19,115 nt of DNA. Source: Geminicoccus sp035556675. GTDB lineage: Bacteria > Pseudomonadota > Alphaproteobacteria > Geminicoccales > Geminicoccaceae. Both the position numbers and the translations under genes were made by a program. This document shows, one piece after another, positions 8,704-17,318 of the stretch (position 1 is its first letter; the number at the start of each line of letters is the position of its first letter). The DNA lies in NCBI RefSeq assembly GCF_035556675.1, contig NZ_DATMFZ010000196.1:1-19115 (forward strand). The letters are read 5' to 3'. Under the pieces are notes generated by a model. The model was not told the origin of the DNA, searched no databases, and worked only from the letters and a program-made list of their open reading frames with translations.

Positions 8704-9650
8704 TGCCGGTCGCTCCAGCGGGTGCCACTCCGCGACTTGATGTAGGCCACCAGCTTCAGCACCTCCTCCTCGCCCAGCACGTTCTGGAAGGTCGGCATGA
8801 TCGGGGGATAGCCGGCGGCGATCTGCGCCTGCGGCAGGAGGATGCTGTCGCGGATATACTGCTCGTCGGCGGTCACGACCGAACCGTCCTGCAGCGGTAC
8901 CGGCTTGCCGTACAGGTCCTCCAGGGGCGGGGCGTGGACGGTCGCGGCCGGGCCGTGGCAGCCGCTGCAGCCATGCGTCCGGAACAGGATCTCGCCCTGT
9001 GCCGCCAGCGACAGGTCGACGTCCGCCCGCTCCAGCCATGCCGTATAGTCGGCCGGCTCCATCGCGATGAACCGGCCGCCCATGATGGAATGATCGGTGC
9101 CGCAGAACTCCGCGCAGTGGAGCCGGAACTCGCCCGGCCGGTCGGCGGTGAACCAGATGGTCGTGTATCGCCCGGGAAGGACGTCCTGCTTGATGCGCAG
9201 GGCGGGGATGTAGAGGCTGTGGATCACGTCCTGCGAGGCCATGGCCAGCCTGACCGGCTGGCCCACCGGCACGTGGAGCTCGTCGATCTCGCGCTGGCCG
9301 CCCGGATGCTGGAACTTCCACATCCACTGCTTGCCGACTGCGTCGATCTCCAGCGCGTCCGCCGGGGGGCGGTACAGGTCGAAGTACAGGCTGGTGGCCC
9401 AGACATAGAAGCCCAGGACGAGCAGGAAGGGGATCAGCGTCCAGGAAATCTCCAGGCCGACCTTCTGGTTGACCGGGTGCCTGCGGTCGGCCGCCCGGCC
9501 GCGGCGGTAGCGCACGGCGAACACGACGATCAGGACGAAGACCGGTGCCGACAGGAGGATGATCAGGACGAAGAACGCGCCCAGCAGCGTGTCGACCTGG
9601 ACGCTGTGGGCCGAGGCCTGGCTCGGCCAGAGGCTGAAGACGCCGTTCAT
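8700..9650 (-). CDS. coxB: Cytochrome c oxidase subunit II with fused C-terminal cytochrome c domain (caa3 type)
   Basis: A 316-residue protein with two N-terminal helices (about 22-46 and 68-88), a periplasmic cupredoxin domain and a cytochrome c domain. CuA ligands are H144 (VIHSLYIP), C179, E181, C183, H187 and M190 (CAEFCGTDHSIM). The aromatic QWMWKF patch (108-113), which passes electrons from CuA, is present. The haem c site is CSGCH (228-232), with M285 in YPPIMPTF as likely axial ligand. The fused haem means electrons enter without an obligatory soluble cytochrome. I see no clear cleavable signal; the first hydrophobic helix likely acts as anchor. ATG at 9650 overlaps the SCO gene stop by 4 bp. 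It connects complex III output to CoxA in this operon. Confidence 0.96.
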
Positions 9651-10435
9651 GACGGCTGCCCCTGCCCACGGCGCCGCTCGCGCAGCAGCGAGCGGCCGAT
9701 CAGCCCGATCCCGGCAAGGGCCGTGCCGACGCCGGCGATCCGCAGGACCGTCCAGATCACCGGACCGTAGCGCCCGGCCTGCGGGTCGTAGTGATAGCAG
9801 AGCAGGAGCAGCTGGTCGGCCCAGCCGCCGATCCGGCCCTCGCCCGCCTCGGTGAGGGCCAGCCGGAGGTCGGTGGGATCCGGGGTGAGGCCATAGAGCC
9901 AGCGCGAAAGACGGCCGTCCGGGGTCAGCAGGGCGATGGCGGCGATGTGGGCGTACTGGCTGATGTCATCGTCCCAGGCGTAGCGATAGCCCAGTGCGTC
10001 GGTGACGGCGGCGACCTCGGCGGCCCCGCCGGTGAGCGCATGGAAGCCTTGGGCGGTGACGCCGGGAAAGGCCTGGCGCAGGTCGGCCAGCTGCGCGGCT
10101 GCCTGGACCGGCCCCTCCGCCGGGTCGATGCCGAAGGCGATGACCGTGAAGTCCCGGCCTGGCCGGAAGCTCTGGGCGCGGATCGCCTGGGCCAGCCCGG
10201 CCAGCGTCACGCCACAGATGTTCGGGCAGGCGTGCAGGACCGGCGCCAGCAGGATCGGCCTGCTCCGGGCGAGCGCACGCAAGGTCACCGTCCGGCCGGC
10301 CTCGTCCCGGAAGGGCCGGTCGACGGGCACCACGGCGTCGGGCCGCCGGTCGATCCCGGTGCGGGTGAACGGGTCGAAGCCGGTGGCGGGCAGGGGCAGC
10401 AGCACCAGGACCAGCAGGAGGACCGCGCGGATCAT
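9647..10435 (-). CDS. SCO1/SenC-family copper chaperone for oxidase CuA assembly
   Basis: A 262-residue periplasmic thioredoxin-fold protein. MIRAVLLLVLVLLPLPATG is a signal peptide. The copper site is C70 and C74 in HACPNICG, with H163 in QYAHIAA as the third ligand. The common form is CPTVCP, so the proline after the second cysteine is glycine here. FTVIAFGIDP and the late LLTPDGRLSRWLYG strand fit the family. Unlike typical SCO proteins it ends with a hydrophobic helix (about 218-240, VIWTVLRIAGVGTALAGIGL) and a basic tail RERRR, so it is probably anchored at the C-terminus. It is needed to load copper into the CoxB CuA site, matching its place directly before coxB. ATG at 10435 overlaps the previous stop by 4 bp. 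Confidence 0.9.
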   Translation of the reverse strand: MIRAVLLLVLVLLPLPATGFDPFTRTGIDRRPDAVVPVDRPFRDEAGRTVTLRALARSRPILLAPVLHACPNICGVTLAGLAQAIRAQSFRPGRDFTVIAFGIDPAEGPVQAAAQLADLRQAFPGVTAQGFHALTGGAAEVAAVTDALGYRYAWDDDISQYAHIAAIALLTPDGRLSRWLYGLTPDPTDLRLALTEAGEGRIGGWADQLLLLCYHYDPQAGRYGPVIWTVLRIAGVGTALAGIGLIGRSLLRERRRGQGQPS

Positions 10436-10845
10436 GGTGCCGGCTCCCGGGGAACATTCCGCCAGCCTTGCTGCGCCACTTCCTCCATGGCCTGCTCGAT
10501 CGGGATGCGCACCCGCCCGGCCGCCCGGTCGGTCCAGGCATAGCCCTGCAGCATCGCGCGGGCGCGCTGCTCGATCACCATCCGGTCGTGCTGCGGCGAC
10601 AGCTGCAGGCGTGGCGCCGGCGGGACCAGTGCCGTGCTCTCCAGCCCGGTCCGTACCGGCCTGCGGTCATGGCGGTCGAGCAGGACGAAGAGGCCGGCGA
10701 CGAAGCCGATGGCGAACAGGATCCCGGCGATCAGCAGGCCGGTCATGTAGAGGACGTTGCGTGGTTTCACGTCGGTCTGCTGATAGCCCGGACCCGCGAC
10801 ATGGCGGCCGGGGTCCTGCGCACCCTCGCGGCTGACCGCCGTCAC
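10432..10845 (-). CDS. Small single-TM protein of complex III/caa3 clusters, function unknown (possible ActG position)
   Basis: A 137-residue protein with one hydrophobic helix (about 31-56, VLYMTGLLIAGILFAIGF) and a soluble domain after it. The domain has APRLQ (77-81) and GYAWTDRAAGRVRIPIEQAM (101-120). This resembles a short PRLQ...WVD...VRIPIxxAM pattern that I recall from proteins near alternative complex III and oxidase genes, though I could not verify this by search. It has no cysteines or haem sites. The start is GTG at 10845, overlapping the ActF stop as GTGA. It sits between actF and the SCO gene, where some clusters carry actG, a small subunit; whether it is that subunit or an assembly factor is open. 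Confidence 0.75.
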   Translation of the reverse strand: MTAVSREGAQDPGRHVAGPGYQQTDVKPRNVLYMTGLLIAGILFAIGFVAGLFVLLDRHDRRPVRTGLESTALVPPAPRLQLSPQHDRMVIEQRARAMLQGYAWTDRAAGRVRIPIEQAMEEVAQQGWRNVPREPAP

Positions 10846-11915
10846 GAGGCCGCCTCCCGAACGTCATCGTCCACCGGGCGAAGACGACGAGCCATGGCTC
10901 CCGCGGCCACAGCCCCGGCAGCCGACAGCAGGCCCAGGCCGAGCAGCCCAAGAACGGCGGCCAGGAAGCCGAGCGCGCCGGCTGGCCCCAGGGCGGGCAG
11001 GACCAGCCACAGGCATTCCATGGCCTTGCCTGCCAGGACCAGCAGTCCCAGGACCAGCAGCCACCCCCGCGAGCGGCGGACCGGCGTGAACAGCAGCAGC
11101 ACGGTGGGCAGCAGATGGAGAGCCGTCAGCGCCTGCAGCAGGACCGTCCAGCCGCCGCCCGTCCGCGTCTCGTACCAGCGCACGCCCTGCGGCAGGTTGC
11201 CGGACCAGATGATGAAGTACTGCATGAAGGAGAAGTAGGCCCAGAGGAGGAGGGCAGTGAGCAGGAGCCCGCCCAGGACGCCCGGCCGGTCCACCGGGCC
11301 CGCCAGCAGCCGGGCGACCATCAGTGCCGCCAGCCCGATCGTCATCTGGATCGACACGACGTAGAGGCCGTAGCCGGACGAATGGAAGTCCGGCTCCAGC
11401 GACATCAGCCAGTCCACCGCCATCGTCGTCCCGGCCAGGACGAACAGGATCAGCCCGGCGCAGGACAGCGGCGTCGACCAGGACCGGCGCAGCATGAGGA
11501 GGGCCGCCAGCACGAGGCAGCCCGCCCAGAACAGGGCGGTGCGCAGCACGAAGAACCATGGCGTGAGGTAGACGGCCCGCATCCCCTTCGGCTCGACCCC
11601 TTGGGTCCAGTCGTACAGGACGTGCATGCCGAGCAGCACCGGCAGGACGGCCGCCACGCCCAGCGGCAGGAGGAGCATGGCCGCCTCGGCGGTGGGTGCC
11701 AGCTCCTCCGTCCACTTGCCCGGGATCAGGCGCATCATCATCACCAGGACGAGGGCACCGATCGGGACGCTCGTCCAGAACAGGAAGGCCGAGAGCCAGC
11801 CCCCCAGCGCCTGCCGTGGCGACCACAGGACCAGCAGGAGTGCCAGGAGGCAGGCAGCGGCCCCGGCGACTGCCGGCCGGCGCGCATCGGTGCCGAGGAG
11901 CGTCTCAGCGGTCAT
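10842..11915 (-). CDS. actF: Alternative complex III subunit ActF (NrfD/PsrC-like membrane subunit)
   Basis: A 357-residue integral membrane protein with about ten helices and no redox cofactor, one of two NrfD-like quinol-oxidising/proton-translocating membrane subunits of the complex. Family-like segments include FLFWTSVPIGALVLVMMMRL, MHVLYDWT and AVDWLMSLEPDFHSSGYG, the latter a strong ActF hallmark. FSFMQYFIIWSGNLPQGVRW is another characteristic segment. I chose ATG at 11915 (MTAETLLGTD), which overlaps the end of actE by 11 bp. An in-frame ATG at 12044 would add 43 arginine/proline-rich residues lying inside actE and is rejected. It may be somewhat shorter than relatives I recall, mainly at the N-terminus. 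Confidence 0.9.
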   Translation of the reverse strand: MTAETLLGTDARRPAVAGAAACLLALLLVLWSPRQALGGWLSAFLFWTSVPIGALVLVMMMRLIPGKWTEELAPTAEAAMLLLPLGVAAVLPVLLGMHVLYDWTQGVEPKGMRAVYLTPWFFVLRTALFWAGCLVLAALLMLRRSWSTPLSCAGLILFVLAGTTMAVDWLMSLEPDFHSSGYGLYVVSIQMTIGLAALMVARLLAGPVDRPGVLGGLLLTALLLWAYFSFMQYFIIWSGNLPQGVRWYETRTGGGWTVLLQALTALHLLPTVLLLFTPVRRSRGWLLVLGLLVLAGKAMECLWLVLPALGPAGALGFLAAVLGLLGLGLLSAAGAVAAGAMARRLRPVDDDVREAAS

Positions 11916-12444
11916 CGGCCGCCTCGCGGATCTGCGCGCGTTCCTCGGGCGAAAGGGCGGCGACGTCGGTGTCCTGGCTCTGCTGGAGGGCCTGCACATA
12001 GGCCGCGATCGCCCAGCGGTCGGCCGGCGCCACCCGGTCGGCATAGGAGTACATGACCCCGTGACCCTCCGTGATGACCTGGACGACGTAGCCGGGCGGT
12101 GCCTGGCGCAGCCTCGGGATATGGAAGCTCGGTGGCTGCGGGAAGCCGCGGTCCGGCACCGTGCCGTGGCCGTAGCCGGCGAAGTCGTGGCAGACGGCGC
12201 AGTAGATGCCGAAGCGCTCCTGGCCGCGCTGGAGCAGCGCCATGCTCATGGGCGGCCGCTGCTCCAGCGTGGCCTGCAGGGCCGGGTCGTCCCGGGCGAC
12301 CGTTCCTTCCGGCGGCGCCTGCATCGATTTGCCGTCCGGAAAGAGGCCGCTCTGTTCGTAGCTGTCGTAGCGCGGCTGCTGGTCCATCTCGTCGCAGCCG
12401 GAGAGGAGGGCCGCCAGCAGGCCGAGGAGCAGCCGGGCCTTCAT
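11905..12444 (-). CDS. actE: Alternative complex III subunit ActE, monohaem cytochrome c lipoprotein
   Basis: A 179-residue exported cytochrome. MKARLLLGLLAALLSGCDEM is a lipoprotein signal with lipobox LLSGC, so C17 is probably acylated. One haem c site is CAVCH (82-86), with M131 in TEGHGVMYSYADRV as the likely sixth ligand. In the Flavobacterium johnsoniae complex structure two subunits carry triacylated N-terminal cysteines, consistent with what is seen here. ActE extends the electron wire beyond the pentahaem subunit and is a plausible donor to the cytochrome domain of CoxB. ATG at 12444 overlaps the ActD stop by 4 bp. The C-terminus RWAIAAYVQALQQSQ is the normal final cytochrome helix. 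Confidence 0.93.
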   Translation of the reverse strand: MKARLLLGLLAALLSGCDEMDQQPRYDSYEQSGLFPDGKSMQAPPEGTVARDDPALQATLEQRPPMSMALLQRGQERFGIYCAVCHDFAGYGHGTVPDRGFPQPPSFHIPRLRQAPPGYVVQVITEGHGVMYSYADRVAPADRWAIAAYVQALQQSQDTDVAALSPEERAQIREAADDR

Positions 12445-13001
12445 TCCGGTTCCTCGGAATGCTCGACCAGCTCGATCCGCACCGGGTCCAATTCCTCCAG
12501 GAAGGCGCGGGTACGTTCCTGATGGAACTTCGGGTCGGAGCTGAACACGACCAGGAAAAACTTGTCGGAGGTGGCGAGGTGGAACGCGTCGACGCCGAAC
12601 AGCGGGTGGTGCAGGCGTGGCAGGTGGTTGAGGACCAGCATTCCGCCGATCGAGAACAGGACCGCACCCAGGACCATCAGCTCGAAGGTGATGAGCATGA
12701 AGGCCTGGGGGGCGATCAGCGGCCGTCCGCCCACGTCGATCGGATAGTCGAGGTTGGTGTAGACCTGCATCCCGTAGCCGATCGCAGCACCGAGCACGCC
12801 GCCCAGCAGGGTGAGCCAGGGCACGCGCTCGTCCCGGAAGTCCAGCGCCTCCGCCAGCCCCTCGACCAGGAACGGCGAGAACGCGTCGATCTGGCGAAAG
12901 CCCGCCGCACGGGCGAGCCGGACGCTCTCGATCAGGCGCTCCGGCCGGTCGAACTCGGCGAGCAGGCCATAGGCCTCGGTATGGGGGGAGGGCTCACGCA
13001 C
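12441..13001 (-). CDS. actD: Alternative complex III subunit ActD (DUF3341)
   Basis: A 186-residue membrane subunit. The N-terminal soluble part has YGLLAEFDRPERLIESVRLA and FRQIDAFSPFLVEGLAEAL, the typical DUF3341 opening. Two helices follow, at about 61-82 (WLTLLGGVLGAAIGYGMQVY) and 100-126 (QAFMLITFELMVLGAVLFSI). The tail DPKFHQERTRAFLEELDPVRIE is also typical. It carries no redox cofactor and packs against ActC and ActF. The start is GTG at 13001, overlapping the ActC stop by 8 bp; GAGGAG at 13009-13014 with a 7-base spacer supports this choice. Confidence 0.92.
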   Translation of the reverse strand: MREPSPHTEAYGLLAEFDRPERLIESVRLARAAGFRQIDAFSPFLVEGLAEALDFRDERVPWLTLLGGVLGAAIGYGMQVYTNLDYPIDVGGRPLIAPQAFMLITFELMVLGAVLFSIGGMLVLNHLPRLHHPLFGVDAFHLATSDKFFLVVFSSDPKFHQERTRAFLEELDPVRIELVEHSEEPE

Positions 13002-14343
13002 GGCGCTGCTCCTCGTCCTCGAACAGGGCCTCCTTGATCTCGGATGCGGAGATGACCGGCAGGAAGCGGACGAACAGCAGGAACGGGACGAAGAAGATGC
13101 CGAGCATGCCGACGAACAGCGACCAGTCCCAGAAGCTCGGCTGGTACTCGCCCCAGGACGAGACCAGGTAGTCCCGGTACAGGCTGGTCACGAGCAGCAT
13201 GTAGCGCTCGAACCACATCCCGATCGTGACGGACAGGCCGATCAGGAACAGCCAGAGCGGGTGGCGCCGTACCGTGCGGAACCAGAGCAGCTGCAGCGGC
13301 ACGAAGTTGCAGAGCACGGCACCCCAGTAGCTCCACGCGTACTGGCCGGTGAGCCGGTCCATGAGCGTGCCGAGTTCCTGCTGTTCGCCGGCATAGAGCA
13401 CGTCGAAGACCTCCGCCCAGTAGCCGTAGGCGGTCATCAGGCCGGTGGTCAGCAGGAGCTTGCCGAGCAGGTCCAAGTGGCGCGGCGTCACCAGGTCGTA
13501 GAGCCTGAGCACGTGGCGCAGCGTGATGGCGATCATCGCGACCACGGCGAAGCCGGAGAAGGCGGCGCCCAGCACGAAGTAAGGCGGGAACACGGTGGAG
13601 TTCCAGCCGGGGATGGGCCCGGCCGCGAACAGGAGCGAGATCTCCGAATGCACCGAGACCACCAGCGGCACCGCAATCGCGGCGGTGAGGCGGTAGGACT
13701 GCTGCCAGCGCCGCCAGTGCCGGGCGGAGCCCCGCCAGCCCAGCGCTGCCAGGCCATAGAGCACCCGGGCACGCCGCTTCTTCGCCCGGTCCCTGGTCGC
13801 GGCGAGGTCCGGGACGATCCCGATGTACCAGAACAGGAGCGAGACCAGCAGATAGGTCAGGACCGCGAAGAAGTCCCAGGTGAGCGGGCTCCTGAACTGC
13901 GGCCAGATCGTCATCGTGTTGGGGTAGGGGGCCATCCAGTAGAACAGCCAGGGCCGCCCCAGGTGCAGGATCGGGTAGAGCCCGGCGCAGGTGACCGCCA
14001 CCAGGGTCATGGCCTCGGCGAACCGGTTGAGCGAGTTGCGCCAGTGCGCGTTCAGGATCAGCAGGAGGGCGGAAATCAGCGTGCCGGCATGGCCGATGCC
14101 CAGGAACCAGATATAGTTGGAGATGGCGAGGCCCCAGTTGACCGGGATGTTGTTCCCCCAGACACCCACGCCGTTCCAGAACAGCACAGTCGCCGAGACG
14201 AAGAAGGTCAGCAGGAGCAGGAGGGCTATGCCGAAGCAGATCCACCAGCCGAGCTTGTCCGGATAGTGCAGCGGGATCCGGGTGATCTCCTCCGTGATCT
14301 CCGCGTAGCGGTCCCGCGGTGCGGTGATGGCGTCCTCGCTCAT
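12994..14343 (-). CDS. actC: Alternative complex III subunit ActC (NrfD/PsrC-like quinol-binding membrane subunit)
   Basis: A 449-residue polytopic protein with about ten helices, homologous to polysulfide reductase PsrC and NrfD. It is the subunit expected to oxidise quinol next to the ActB iron-sulfur domain. Characteristic segments are WGLAISNYIWFLGIGHAGTL, ILHLGRPWLFYWMAPYPNT, VVSVHSEISLLFAAGPIPGW, NSTVFPPYFVLGAAFSGFA and FERYMLLVTSLYRDYLVSSW. ATG at 14343 (MSEDAITAPRD) overlaps the ActB stop by 4 bp (ATGA). The frame stays open far upstream through actB, but those residues do not resemble the family. Confidence 0.95.
   Translation of the reverse strand: MSEDAITAPRDRYAEITEEITRIPLHYPDKLGWWICFGIALLLLLTFFVSATVLFWNGVGVWGNNIPVNWGLAISNYIWFLGIGHAGTLISALLLILNAHWRNSLNRFAEAMTLVAVTCAGLYPILHLGRPWLFYWMAPYPNTMTIWPQFRSPLTWDFFAVLTYLLVSLLFWYIGIVPDLAATRDRAKKRRARVLYGLAALGWRGSARHWRRWQQSYRLTAAIAVPLVVSVHSEISLLFAAGPIPGWNSTVFPPYFVLGAAFSGFAVVAMIAITLRHVLRLYDLVTPRHLDLLGKLLLTTGLMTAYGYWAEVFDVLYAGEQQELGTLMDRLTGQYAWSYWGAVLCNFVPLQLLWFRTVRRHPLWLFLIGLSVTIGMWFERYMLLVTSLYRDYLVSSWGEYQPSFWDWSLFVGMLGIFFVPFLLFVRFLPVISASEIKEALFEDEEQRRA
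13009..13014 (-). promoter_or_regulatory. Ribosome binding site deciding the GTG start of actD
   Basis: The minus strand reads GAGGAG, spacer CAGCGCC (7 bases), then GTG at 13001. No ATG lies nearby in frame, and the site sits inside the last codons of actC. Confidence 0.55.
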
Positions 14344-17318
14344 GCACCCCCGTCCGTCTTCTCGATCCGCGCCAGGTAGGTCGTGCGCGGCCGCGTGTTC
14401 GCTTCCTCCAGGAGGCTGTAGTCGCGCGGCCCGGCCTTGCGCCGGGACACTTCCGCCTGCCGGTCCAGGACGTTGCCGAACACGATCGCCCGGGTCGGGC
14501 AGGCCTGTTGGCAGGCGGTCACCACCTCGCCGTCCTCGATCTCCCGGTCCTCGATCTTGGCAGCGATCCGGGCAGCACTGATCCGCTGCACGCAGTAGGT
14601 GCACTTCTCCATCACGCCCCGGCTGCGCACCGTGACGTCGGGGTTGCGCATGGCCCGGACCGGCTCCGGATCGTCGCCCGTGTAGTCGAACCAGTTGAAC
14701 CGCCGCACCTTGTAGGGGCAGAAGGACGAGCAGGTCCTGGTCCCGATGCAGCGGTTGTAGACCTGCAGGTTCAGGCCGTCGAAGCTGTGCACGGCGGCAT
14801 TGACCGGGCAGCCCATCTCGCACGGCGCCTTCTCGCAATGCATGCACGGCACCGGCTGGAAGTAGGACTTCGGCTCGTTCGGGTCGCCCTCGTGGTAGTG
14901 GTCGACCCGGAGCCAGTGCATCTCGCGGCCCATCGCCACCAGCTCCCTGCCCACCATCGGCACGTTGTTCTCGGCCACGCAGGCGACCACGCAGGCGTTG
15001 CAGCCGATGCAAAGGTCGACATCGATCGACATTCCCCAGGACGGGCTGTCCCAGTGATCCTGCGGGAACAGTGTGGGCTTGCCCGCCACCTCCGCGTCGA
15101 TCGTGGCACCGGTACCTTCGGCGGGCTCGTCCGGCAGGTCGGCCGGATCCACGATGCGCACGAAGTCGAACCCGTCCATCGCCTGGTGAAGCTGGGTCGT
15201 GGCGACGTCCTGCCGCTCGCCGGTCGCGGTGAGGACAACGTCCTGCCGGTGCCATTGGTGCGGATCGTCGCGCAGGACATAGGCGTCGTAGCCCAGGTCC
15301 TGGCCGACCTGCCCGACGCGGCGGCGCCCGTAGCCGAACGTCGCCGTGATCGTGCGCTCGTCCTGGCCGGGCATGATCCAGACCGGGCCGGTGACGCGGC
15401 GGCCATCGGCCTCGACCGCCACCTCGTCCGCATTGGCGAGACCGCGCTCCGCCGCCAGCTTCGGCGAGATCAGGATCACGTTGCCCCAGGTGATCTTGGT
15501 CAGCGGCCTGGGCAGTTCCTGCAGCCAGGCATTGTTGGCAAAGCGACCATCCCATACGCAGGGGTCCGGGCGCAGCGCCAGGACCAGCCCGTCGCCCGGG
15601 TCCTGCCCGGGAGGCTGTGCGAGCGGGCCGCCCGTGACGGCGGGCGTGACGGGCGGCAGGGCCGTGCCGGCCACGAAGCCCTGGTACAGCGCGCTGCGCC
15701 ACCGGCCCTCGAACGCTTCGCTCCAGGCCTGGCGCCAGGTCTCGCTCACGATCTGCCGGTCGCTCCGCTGCCCGGTGCCCAGATTGTCCAGGATCGTGTG
15801 CGCCGAGCGGGTCGCGTACAGGGGGCGGATCAGGGGCTGGACGATGCTGACCGTGCCGTCCACCGCGCGCGCGTCGCTCCAAGCCTCCAGCTCGTGGTGG
15901 AGGGGGACGTGCCAGTGACTGTGCTCGGCGGTCTCGTCGTAATGCGTCCCGGCGTGGAGGCGGAACGGCACCTGTTCCAGGTGCCGCGCAAAGTTCAGGC
16001 CGTGTGCTGCGTCATAGACCGGGTTGCAGCCCAGCATGACCAGCGATGTGACCCGCCCCGCCGCCATGTCCGTCACCAGCGCCGGCAGGGAGCGGCTGCC
16101 GTCCGGCGGGGCCTTGGCGATCGGTTCGGTGAAGGTCAGCGTGCTGCCGATGCCGCCCAGCCGGTCGGTAACGAGCAGGGCCAGGGCCTGCAGCTCGGCC
16201 GGGTGGTGCGCGCCCACGCTCACCAGGCTCCGCCCGGGCCGGCCGTGCAGGGCCTCGGTGACCGCCCGCAGCCAACGCTCCTCCCGCTCGCCCGGTTCCG
16301 CCGCGGGAGCCGCCGTGATGCCAAGCCTCGCCGCGAGCGCACGCACGAGCACAGCGATGCGCGATGGCGAGGCCGGCAACCGGTCCTCGGCCATGGCACC
16401 GGTAATGGAAGGAGTCGGCTCCGCCACGAACAGGCGACATTCGCCGTTACGCCGCTGGCGCGCCTGGCGCCGCATCGACCAGTGCTGGGCGTTCAGGACC
16501 TGGCGCGGACCCGGTCCCAGCAGGTCATCGTCGAACGACACCACGATCTCGGCCACGTCCAGCCTCGGATGCTGGTCGAGCGAACGCCCGAAGACTATAC
16601 GCGCTGCCTCAAGGCGCAGGTCGCCGCTCACCGGTTCCGAGACGTGCCAGCGCGCCCGCGGCCATCTCGCCAGCATCGCGTCGATCTGGCGGGACAGGGT
16701 CGGCGAGGTGACGGTGCCGGTCAGCAGGCGCAGGCCCTCGCCCTGCCGGAGGTCGGTGGCAGGCACCTGCCCGGCCATCGCCAGGTCGAACGCGTCCCAG
16801 GTGGCGTTGCGCCCCAGGTGGCGCGGCGCCTGCGAGCGGTCCGGGTCGTAGAGGTCGAGCAGCGAGGCCTGGAGGAAGGGATCGGTGGTCCCGAGGCTGG
16901 CCGGATGTTCCGGGTTGCCTTCGAGCTTCACCGGGCGACCGACCTCCGTCTTGCCCACGGCCGGCTGGGCATAGCCTGCCAGGGTCGTTGCGGTGGCGTA
17001 CCATTTCGGCCGGCCGGGCGTGACGAACTCCGGCGCCTCGACATAAGGCAGGGCTGCCTCGTCGGCCTCGCCGTCGCAGCCGGTGAGCCCCGCCAGGGCC
17101 AGGGAGGCAGCCATCACCTTGAGGATGGCGCGCCGGTCGACCCTGTCCGCCGCCGGCGCCAGCGACGGGAATTCCGCTTCCAGCCAGGTGCGGAAGGACG
17201 GTGTCCCCGCGATCTCCTCCAGGCTCCGCCAGAAGGACCGCCCGGTCCGTCCGCGCAGCAGGGCACGGATCTCGTGCGCGGCAGGATGGTCGGGCGGGTG
17301 GTCGGGCATGCTGCTCAT
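14340..17318 (-). CDS. actB: Alternative complex III subunit ActB (CISM-like domain fused to iron-sulfur domain)
   Basis: A 992-residue periplasmic subunit. Residues 1-60 form the usual cytoplasmic-side leader. DRRAILKVMAASLALAGLTGC (R62-R63 to C81) is a Tat-like signal ending in a lipobox, so C81 may be acylated. The middle (about 95-700) is the molybdopterin-oxidoreductase-like fold that in this complex binds no molybdenum. The C-terminal domain carries the iron-sulfur ligands: C770, C773, C776, C780 (CIGCNACVVAC); C825, C828, C833, C837; C857, C863, C867 (RCIGTRTCSSFCPYKVRRFN); and C906, C909, C936, C940. This is the ligand set of a PsrB/DmsB-type electron wire. ATG at 17318 overlaps the ActA stop by 4 bp. 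It conducts electrons from ActC-bound quinol toward the haems of ActA. Confidence 0.95.
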   Translation of the reverse strand: MSSMPDHPPDHPAAHEIRALLRGRTGRSFWRSLEEIAGTPSFRTWLEAEFPSLAPAADRVDRRAILKVMAASLALAGLTGCDGEADEAALPYVEAPEFVTPGRPKWYATATTLAGYAQPAVGKTEVGRPVKLEGNPEHPASLGTTDPFLQASLLDLYDPDRSQAPRHLGRNATWDAFDLAMAGQVPATDLRQGEGLRLLTGTVTSPTLSRQIDAMLARWPRARWHVSEPVSGDLRLEAARIVFGRSLDQHPRLDVAEIVVSFDDDLLGPGPRQVLNAQHWSMRRQARQRRNGECRLFVAEPTPSITGAMAEDRLPASPSRIAVLVRALAARLGITAAPAAEPGEREERWLRAVTEALHGRPGRSLVSVGAHHPAELQALALLVTDRLGGIGSTLTFTEPIAKAPPDGSRSLPALVTDMAAGRVTSLVMLGCNPVYDAAHGLNFARHLEQVPFRLHAGTHYDETAEHSHWHVPLHHELEAWSDARAVDGTVSIVQPLIRPLYATRSAHTILDNLGTGQRSDRQIVSETWRQAWSEAFEGRWRSALYQGFVAGTALPPVTPAVTGGPLAQPPGQDPGDGLVLALRPDPCVWDGRFANNAWLQELPRPLTKITWGNVILISPKLAAERGLANADEVAVEADGRRVTGPVWIMPGQDERTITATFGYGRRRVGQVGQDLGYDAYVLRDDPHQWHRQDVVLTATGERQDVATTQLHQAMDGFDFVRIVDPADLPDEPAEGTGATIDAEVAGKPTLFPQDHWDSPSWGMSIDVDLCIGCNACVVACVAENNVPMVGRELVAMGREMHWLRVDHYHEGDPNEPKSYFQPVPCMHCEKAPCEMGCPVNAAVHSFDGLNLQVYNRCIGTRTCSSFCPYKVRRFNWFDYTGDDPEPVRAMRNPDVTVRSRGVMEKCTYCVQRISAARIAAKIEDREIEDGEVVTACQQACPTRAIVFGNVLDRQAEVSRRKAGPRDYSLLEEANTRPRTTYLARIEKTDGGA

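Noticed and set aside
12994..15882. actC read as a 962-residue protein by upward extension through actB
   Set aside because: The extra N-terminal part lies inside actB in another frame, is Arg/Ala/Gly-rich noise, and ATG 14343 starts the recognisable ActC sequence.
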